From Actinomycetes bacterium (GTDB taxonomy: Bacteria; Actinomycetota; Actinomycetes; Streptosporangiales; Streptosporangiaceae): a DNA stretch of 24,471 bases. A model generated the notes under the pieces. It did not search any database and had not been told where the DNA came from. It was given only the letters and a program-made list of their open reading frames with translations. The stretch is taken from positions 1-24,471 of the forward strand of contig JAOPYP010000533.1 in NCBI GenBank assembly GCA_025964635.1. Direction: 5' to 3'. The position numbers and the translations under genes are program-made. Positions 20,388 through 24,471 of this stretch are shown piece after piece (positions within the stretch are counted from its first letter, which is position 1; every line of letters begins with the position of its first letter).

Positions 20388-20957
20388 ATGGAGCAGAGGC
20401 CACCGAGCCTGCTCGGCGCGGCTGCGGTACAGGCCGCCGACGCGGTCATCGTGCTGGCCGCCAGCGTGCTGGCCGGGGTCGACACCCTCGCGGGCAAGTC
20501 CTACCAGATGGGCAGCGGAATCGCGCTCACGCTGATCGGGCTGGCCACCGCCGCCGCGCTGGCCTGGGTCGCCGTGGGGCTGTCCCGGGCCCGCCGCTGG
20601 AGCCGCACTCCCGCGGTGCTGACCCAGTTGTTCGTCGGCATCGTCGGCATCTACCTGGTGCAGGGGCACCGGTACGCCTGGGGGATCCCGGCGCTGGTCC
20701 TGGCGGGCGCCGGGCTGGCCCTGCTGCTGGTCCCGGCCAGCTTCCGCGTCCTGTCCGGCCCGCCGCCGGGCGGCGGGCGGGGTGGAACGGGCACGCCCTC
20801 CGGGAGCCCGCCCCGGCCCGCCCCGGGGCAGAAGCCACGCCAGGCCAAGCCGGGGTCGCCGGGTGAGGCAGCCTCGCCGGGTAAGGGACCGTCGTCGGCC
20901 AGGACTCCGTCACCAGGTAAGGCCCGGCCGCCACGCAAGCGGCCCGCCCGGGGCTAG
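20388..20957 (+). CDS. Small integral membrane protein (Rv3217c-like position)
   Basis: A 189-residue protein with four predicted membrane helices (about residues 14-32, 43-66, 76-94 and 98-119). A long, basic, Pro/Gly/Ser-rich C-terminal tail follows (about 125-189), with repeated SPGKA/PGK elements. I do not recognise a functional domain. It is divergent from the lipid kinase with only 31 bases between starts, the same layout as Rv3218/Rv3217c in M. tuberculosis. The ATG at 20388 is preceded by GAGGGG (20374-20379), which overlaps a possible SigF-type -10 element. It converges with sigF after a 23-base gap. The role is unknown; association with the membrane lipid kinase is only suggested by conserved pairing. 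Confidence 0.75.
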   Translation: MEQRPPSLLGAAAVQAADAVIVLAASVLAGVDTLAGKSYQMGSGIALTLIGLATAAALAWVAVGLSRARRWSRTPAVLTQLFVGIVGIYLVQGHRYAWGIPALVLAGAGLALLLVPASFRVLSGPPPGGGRGGTGTPSGSPPRPAPGQKPRQAKPGSPGEAASPGKGPSSARTPSPGKARPPRKRPARG

Positions 20958-20980
20958 CCGGGCTCGTCAGTCGCCGGCCG

Positions 20981-21904
20981 TCAGTCGTCGGCCGTCAGGC
21001 CGTCCCGTAGCTGGGCGAGCGTCCTGGCCAGCAGCCGGGACACGTGCATCTGCGAGATCCCCAGCACGGTGGCGATCTGCGACTGCGTCATGTTCCCGAA
21101 GAACCGCAGCAGCAGGATCCGCTTTTCCCGGCTGGGCAGCTGTTCCAGCAAGGGCTTGAGCGATTCCCGGTACTCGACCCCCTCCAGGGCCTCGTCGAGC
21201 ATACCGAGCGATTCGGCCACCGCGGGCGCGTCGTCGTCGCCCGAGTCCGGGGCGTCCAGGGACACCGTCGAGTAGGCGTTGGCCGACTCCAGGCCCTCCA
21301 GCACCTCTTCCTCGGTCATCTGCAGGTGCGCGGCGATCTCGGCCACGGTGGGGGCCCGGCCCTCGCGCTGCGCCAGGTCACCGATGGCCTTGGTCAGGGC
21401 CAGCTTGAGCTCTTGCAGCCGCCGGGGCACCCGGACCGCCCAGCCCTTGTCGCGGAAATGCCGCTTGATCTCACCCACGATGGTCGGGGTGGCGTAGGTG
21501 GAAAATTCCACCCCGCGGGCCAGGTCGAAGCGGTCAATGGACTTGATCAGCCCGATCGTGGCCACCTGGGTGAGGTCGTCGAGCCATTCGCCGCGGTTAC
21601 GGAACCGGCGGGCCAGGTATTCGACCAGCGGCAGGTGCAGTTCCACCAGCTCGCCGCGGATGCGGAGCCGTTCAGCGTCGCCGTCGGGCAGCACGGCCAG
21701 CCGCTCGAACAGTTTCCGCGCGCGTCCCCGGTCCGGGACCGCATGCTGAATCCGGGTGGTGGTGGGCACCTCGGCGACCGACGTCTCGCCCAGCGGCGTC
21801 TCACCCACCTGGGCCTCGATGTCGGCCGTCACCCCGGCATCGATCTCCTCGGCCACCCGGGCATCCACTTTCCGCGGCACCCGGACCTCGATTTCCTCGG
21901 TCAC
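20981..21904 (-). CDS. sigF: Group 3 sigma factor of the SigB/SigF/SigG family
   Basis: A general-stress/development sigma factor of 307 residues. Region 2 is clear (LVEYLARRFRNRGEWLDDLTQVATIGLIKSIDRFD, then GVEFSTYATPTIVGEIKRHFRDKGW). It is followed by region 3 (RVPRRLQELKLALTKA, APTVAEIAAHLQMTEEEVLEGLES) and region 4 with the helix-turn-helix MTQSQIATVLGISQMHVSRLL. About 60 extra N-terminal residues are an imperfectly repeated acidic segment (VRVPRKVDARVAEEIDAGV). Its GTG start at 21904 overlaps the stop of the anti-sigma gene upstream (GTGA), giving the standard rsbW-sigF operon. Activity should be set by RsbW binding and by anti-anti-sigma factors encoded elsewhere. Family is firm; the symbol (sigF versus sigB) is a naming choice. 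Confidence 0.93.
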   Translation of the reverse strand: MTEEIEVRVPRKVDARVAEEIDAGVTADIEAQVGETPLGETSVAEVPTTTRIQHAVPDRGRARKLFERLAVLPDGDAERLRIRGELVELHLPLVEYLARRFRNRGEWLDDLTQVATIGLIKSIDRFDLARGVEFSTYATPTIVGEIKRHFRDKGWAVRVPRRLQELKLALTKAIGDLAQREGRAPTVAEIAAHLQMTEEEVLEGLESANAYSTVSLDAPDSGDDDAPAVAESLGMLDEALEGVEYRESLKPLLEQLPSREKRILLLRFFGNMTQSQIATVLGISQMHVSRLLARTLAQLRDGLTADD

Positions 21905-22359
21905 CCGGACCTCGACAGCTCGCGGGTCTTGCGCAGCATGACCGTGAGTTTGCCGCCCGGGCCGGCCCAGGCGTCCACGCTTCCGGCCAGCGCCGCGAGT
22001 ACGGTCCAGGCGAAGGTGTCACGGGCCGGGAGCTGGGCCCGCTGGGTGAGTACGGACACCGTGATCGTCACGCTGTCCTCGCCCAGGGTGAAATCGCAGT
22101 CCAGGCTGGCGCCCGGCGCGGCCTGGCTGAGCAGCAACCCGCACGCCTCGTCCACGGCGATCCGCAGGTCCTCGATCTCGTCCAGGGTGAAGTCGAGGCG
22201 GGCGGCGAGGCCTGCGGTGGCCGTGCGCAGCACGGACAGGTAGGCCCCCTCAGCCGGCATCCGGATCGTCACGCGATCCTCGGCGTCCCGCGGCGCAGGC
22301 TTGCCGCGTACCGCGGTTGGCACGGCCGCAGCAGTGGGCGCGGTCGTCTCTTCGGTCAC
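21901..22359 (-). CDS. rsbW: Anti-sigma factor, RsbW/UsfX-like
   Basis: A 152-residue protein with a Bergerat-type (HATPase_c_2) fold, preceded by an Ala/Pro-rich N terminus. The helix LDEIEDLRIAVDEACGLLL corresponds to the N-box region of RsbW, but the magnesium-binding Asn is missing. The usual G1 DxGxG motif is also absent, replaced by DTFAWTVLAALAGSVDAW. This pattern resembles M. tuberculosis UsfX, the SigF anti-sigma factor. GTG 22359 follows GGGAGG (rc of 22366-22371). It overlaps sigF by GTGA, so it is almost certainly its antagonist. Kinase activity on an anti-anti-sigma factor is uncertain given the degenerate nucleotide site. Confidence 0.88.
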   Translation of the reverse strand: MTEETTAPTAAAVPTAVRGKPAPRDAEDRVTIRMPAEGAYLSVLRTATAGLAARLDFTLDEIEDLRIAVDEACGLLLSQAAPGASLDCDFTLGEDSVTITVSVLTQRAQLPARDTFAWTVLAALAGSVDAWAGPGGKLTVMLRKTRELSRSG

Positions 22360-22490
22360 GATTGTCCTCCCGTACCGTCAGCCGTACTGCTGCTGGCGGC
22401 CGTCGTGGTCTTGCCTTGCAACCTACCGTCCACGGTGTGCATCGCTTACGCGCCGCCCCGGGTGCTGCCCAGCAAGTCGCTTTTGACCAG

Positions 22491-22504
22491 CCGGGATGTC
22501 CCGG
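22491..22504. promoter_or_regulatory. Palindrome upstream of rsbW-sigF
   Basis: CCGGGATGTCCCGG has six-base perfect arms. It lies about 130 bases before the rsbW start, in the 235-base region between rsbW and sodN that otherwise holds only the sodN terminator. It could be an operator or structured leader; no known motif was recognised. Confidence 0.35.
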
Positions 22505-22527
22505 ATTGACTGGTGGATTCCAGGATG

Positions 22528-22568
22528 CCAGAGGCCGCGCAGGCGGAGAGTGCCTGCGCGGCCTCTGG
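22528..22568 (-). terminator. Terminator of sodN (perfect 17-bp stem)
   Basis: CCAGAGGCCGCGCAGGC (22528-22544) and its exact reverse complement (22552-22568) flank a seven-base loop, 26 bases beyond the sodN stop. It is the strongest hairpin noticed in the window; no U-tract follows. Confidence 0.85.
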
Positions 22569-22594
22569 TTACCGCAACGTAGGGTGCCGGGAGG

Positions 22595-23008
22595 TCAGCC
22601 CTGCTTGGTCTCCCAGAAGATCTTGCTGATCTCGTCGATCTTGGCCAGCAGCTGGTCAGCCGCTGCTACGTCAGTGCTGCTCTTGGTGCCGCCCGGGCCG
22701 CCGCCGGCCAGCTTGGTGGCCTCGTTGAACAGCTGGTTCAGCTGCGGGTACTTCTCGAAGTGCGGCGGCTTGAAGTAGTCGGTCCAGAGCACCCACAGGT
22801 GGTGCTTGACCAGATCGGAGCGCTGCTCCTTGATCAGCAGGGCCCGCGTCTGGAACGCCGGGTCCGAGCTGTCGTGATACTTCTGGATGATCGCCTTGAC
22901 GGACTCAGCCTCGATCCGGGCCTGGGCTGGATCGTAGACACCACAGGGCAGGTCGCAATGCGCGTGCACGGTGGCCTTGGGTTCGAGGAGACGTGTCAGC
23001 AGTCCCAT
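22595..23008 (-). CDS. sodN: Nickel superoxide dismutase precursor
   Basis: Ni-SOD disproportionates superoxide in the cytoplasm as a homohexamer. The 137-residue precursor starts MGLLTRLLEPKATVHA and is then predicted to be cut before HCDLPCGVYDP. That leaves a mature protein of 121 residues with the nickel hook His1, Cys2 and Cys6. The remainder is a four-helix bundle with AQARIEAESVKAIIQKY, the conserved DYFKPPHFEKYP motif and a C-terminal KIDEISKIFWETK. A Gly-rich loop (AGGGPGGTKSS) is longer than in S. coelicolor. ATG 23008 is chosen for AAGGGGA just upstream; the open frame reaches 23035 without support. The divergent sodX encodes its processing protease. Nickel-dependent control by Nur is usual in this group; no clear Nur box was seen. 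Confidence 0.97.
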   Translation of the reverse strand: MGLLTRLLEPKATVHAHCDLPCGVYDPAQARIEAESVKAIIQKYHDSSDPAFQTRALLIKEQRSDLVKHHLWVLWTDYFKPPHFEKYPQLNQLFNEATKLAGGGPGGTKSSTDVAAADQLLAKIDEISKIFWETKQG

Positions 23009-23036
23009 AGGTCCCCTTCTCTCATCTCGGATCATG

Positions 23037-23050
23037 GGTTACCGGTGACC
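23037..23050. promoter_or_regulatory. Near-perfect palindrome between sodN and sodX
   Basis: GGTTACCGGTGACC is symmetric except for one base pair and lies in the 83-base divergent sodN/sodX promoter region. It could be an operator acting on both genes. It does not resemble the known Nur consensus. Confidence 0.4.
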
Positions 23051-23091
23051 GACACTACCCCCCAGCCCCGGGAACGAACGTAGGAGGGCCG

Positions 23092-23511
23092 ATGCGCTGG
23101 CCGCTGTGGCGGGTTGCGGTCGCGGAGCGGTCCATGGAGCCGTCGCTGCGGCCCGGTGACTGGCTGCTCGTCTGGCGCGGCCTGCAGTCAGCCCGGCCGC
23201 CCCGGATCCGGCCCGGCCAGATCGTCGTCGCCCGGCATCCCGGCCGCGCGGATTTCCTGCTCGTGAAGCGGGCGGTGCGGCGGGCGGAGGACGGCTGGTG
23301 GCTGGAGTCCGACAACCACGGCGCCCGGGCGGTGGACAGCCGCTCCTTCGGGGTGGTCCCCCGCGAGCTCATCCGCGGCCGGGTGCTGCTGCGCTACCGC
23401 CGCGGCCAGGCCGCTGCGGCACCGGGACACCGGGCACCGGCGGCCGGGGCCAGAACGGCCGAGGACCCCCGTCCCCAGCAGCGGGGCGGAGGTCCTCGGA
23501 CCGGCGGTTAG
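23092..23511 (+). CDS. sodX: Nickel-type superoxide dismutase maturation protease SodX
   Basis: A 139-residue S24/S26-family peptidase that removes the SodN leader so that nickel can bind the new N terminus. The Ser/Lys dyad is visible: RSMEPSLRPGD with Ser14, and FLLVKRAV with Lys59. Other box motifs are DWLLVWRG, RPGQIVVARHPG and SDNHGARAVDSRSFGVVP. Unlike signal peptidase I there is no membrane anchor, in keeping with a cytoplasmic substrate. ATG 23092 follows GGAGGG at 23083-23088. The last 35 or so residues are low-complexity and overlap a terminator hairpin. It is divergent from sodN, the standard arrangement. Confidence 0.93.
   Translation: MRWPLWRVAVAERSMEPSLRPGDWLLVWRGLQSARPPRIRPGQIVVARHPGRADFLLVKRAVRRAEDGWWLESDNHGARAVDSRSFGVVPRELIRGRVLLRYRRGQAAAAPGHRAPAAGARTAEDPRPQQRGGGPRTGG
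23459..23499. terminator. Hairpin terminator embedded in the 3' end of sodX
   Basis: CCGAGGACC (23459-23467) pairs with GGTCCTCGG (23491-23499). Inside, CC-G(T)CCCC pairs with GGGGCGG with one bulge and one mismatch, giving a long stem. The stops of sodX and the permease are only four bases apart, so the structure must serve both from within sodX coding sequence. Confidence 0.75.
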
Positions 23512-23515
23512 CGGA

Positions 23516-24471
23516 TCAGTGGTGGATGCGCTCGGGCGGCTCTTCCCCGGACTGCCGCTCGACCAGGTTCATCATCTCTGCCTTGGGCAGCTTGGTCGCC
23601 ATCGCCCAGAAGTAGATGACGAGGCTGAATGCAGCGACGATCACCATGTCCCACCAGAACGGGATGTGGCTGGTGTTGAGCGGCGCCGCGACGGCGCCGC
23701 CGGAGTACTGGCCCTGCCAGGAGATGATGCCCATGCCGATCAGCCACACCGGCAGCCACACCGCCGACTTCCAGTCCAGCGGCGGCCGGTTCTGGTCGAC
23801 CGCCATGCCGATGCCGATCAGCACGTATCCGATCACCAGCACGACGCCGAGCTTCCAGATCACCTCGAAGCCCGAGAAGTAGATGAGCAGGTCGGCGATG
23901 ATGAACGCGGCCGGGGCGAGCACCATGGCGCCGGGCATGCGGTAGGGCCGGTTCGCCTCGGGCACCTGCCCGCGGAAGGCGCCCAGGGACAGTGGCGCGC
24001 CCGCGTACATCAGCACGCTCGCGCCGGTGATCAGGCCGACCAGCGAGTGCCAGCTCGGGAACGGCAGCAGGAAGAGCAGCCCGATGAAGAACGCGAAGAC
24101 CAGCCCGACCCACGGCACGCCGCTGGCGCTGGTCTTGCTGAAGACCTGCGGGTAGTACCGGTTCCGGGCCAGGCCGTAGCTGACCCGCGAGGTTCCGGTC
24201 ACGTAGATGAGGCCGGTGCCGGACGGGGAGATGAACGCGTCGATCCGCAGGATGGTCGCCAGCCAGGCGAGCCCGGCCAGGCTCGCAACACCAGCGAACG
24301 GCCCGGCGAGGATCAAGGGATTGGTGATGTGCGGGAGCCCGTGGGCTAGCGAACTCGGGGTCAGCGCGCCGATGAACGCGACCTGCAGGAGGGTGTAGAT
24401 CAGGGTGCCGATCAGGACCGCGATGATGATCGCCCGCGGCAGGTTGCGCCCCGGGTTCTTGATCTCGCCGG
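23516..24471 (-). CDS. APC-family amino acid permease (5' end beyond window)
   Basis: The minus-strand frame is open to the right edge and gives the C-terminal ~317 residues of an amino acid-polyamine-organocation transporter. The first visible part, GEIKNPGRNLPRAIIIAVLIGTL, is the conserved loop after transmembrane helix 5/6 in APC permeases (E-I-x-NP-x-R-x-x-PRAI). Later segments include GLIYVTGTSRVSYGLARN with PQVF, ANRPYRMPG, and about seven further hydrophobic helices. The polar tail ends PERIHH. The true start is outside the window. Substrate is unknown; amino acid or amine uptake is the family role. It is convergent with sodX with a four-base gap. Confidence 0.88.
   Translation of the reverse strand, partial: GEIKNPGRNLPRAIIIAVLIGTLIYTLLQVAFIGALTPSSLAHGLPHITNPLILAGPFAGVASLAGLAWLATILRIDAFISPSGTGLIYVTGTSRVSYGLARNRYYPQVFSKTSASGVPWVGLVFAFFIGLLFLLPFPSWHSLVGLITGASVLMYAGAPLSLGAFRGQVPEANRPYRMPGAMVLAPAAFIIADLLIYFSGFEVIWKLGVVLVIGYVLIGIGMAVDQNRPPLDWKSAVWLPVWLIGMGIISWQGQYSGGAVAAPLNTSHIPFWWDMVIVAAFSLVIYFWAMATKLPKAEMMNLVERQSGEEPPERIHH

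Noticed and set aside
23516..24316. TTG at 24316 as the start of the permease
   Set aside because: The frame continues upstream to the window edge with conserved APC sequence (EIKNPGRNLPRAI), so the gene is truncated by the window rather than starting there.

Overview
The window is very GC-rich, and its genes show strong G/C preference at third codon positions. It encodes a typical actinobacterial set: SigR/RsrA, a WhiB1-type protein, a PdtaS-type histidine kinase, a DasR-like regulator, a SigF/RsbW pair and a nickel superoxide dismutase with its protease. This points to a filamentous or soil actinomycete (Streptosporangiales or Streptomyces-like); I cannot name the genus. No rRNA, tRNA, CRISPR array, phage or insertion-sequence gene was seen.

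Layout. 1-5036: rsgA (partial) and aroA on the minus strand, a YedK/HMCES-type DNA-protein crosslinking protein and a DksA/TraR zinc-finger protein on the plus strand, then a methyltransferase-like gene on the minus strand. 5200-6292: the thiol-oxidative stress switch sigR-rsrA, preceded by an exact SigR-type promoter. 6606-10949: a plus-strand run of two membrane HD-GYP-type proteins (one with a complete active site, one degenerate), a biotin carboxylase and a 70-residue biotinyl carrier, closed by a terminator. 10988-15347: minus-strand genes for a ThDP-dependent acetolactate-synthase-like enzyme, an MctP-like monocarboxylate symporter with its small DUF3311 partner, and a DUF6314-type protein. 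15471-16936: the biotin transporter component BioY, converging on a DasR-like GntR regulator across a 29-bp tandem repeat. 17038-20957: pdtaS, whiB1, a diacylglycerol/lipid kinase and a small membrane protein. 20981-22359: rsbW-sigF. 22595-23511: divergent sodN/sodX. 23516 to the end: the 3' part of an APC amino-acid permease.

Two themes stand out. First, from memory, the order and relative strands of rsgA, aroA, yedK, sigR, rsrA, biotinyl carrier, pdtaS, whiB1, lipid kinase and membrane protein match the Mycobacterium tuberculosis Rv3228-Rv3217c block. Here that block is opened at two points, by an HD-GYP/biotin-carboxylase module and by a monocarboxylate/biotin-uptake/DasR-like module. Second, the regulation is stress- and carbon-related: a SigR autoregulatory promoter with a possible extended SigR isoform, and CRP-like palindromes in front of the mctP operon and of whiB1. 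Together the region links redox and general stress sigma factors, cyclic-dinucleotide turnover (inferred), biotin-dependent carboxylation and small-acid uptake.
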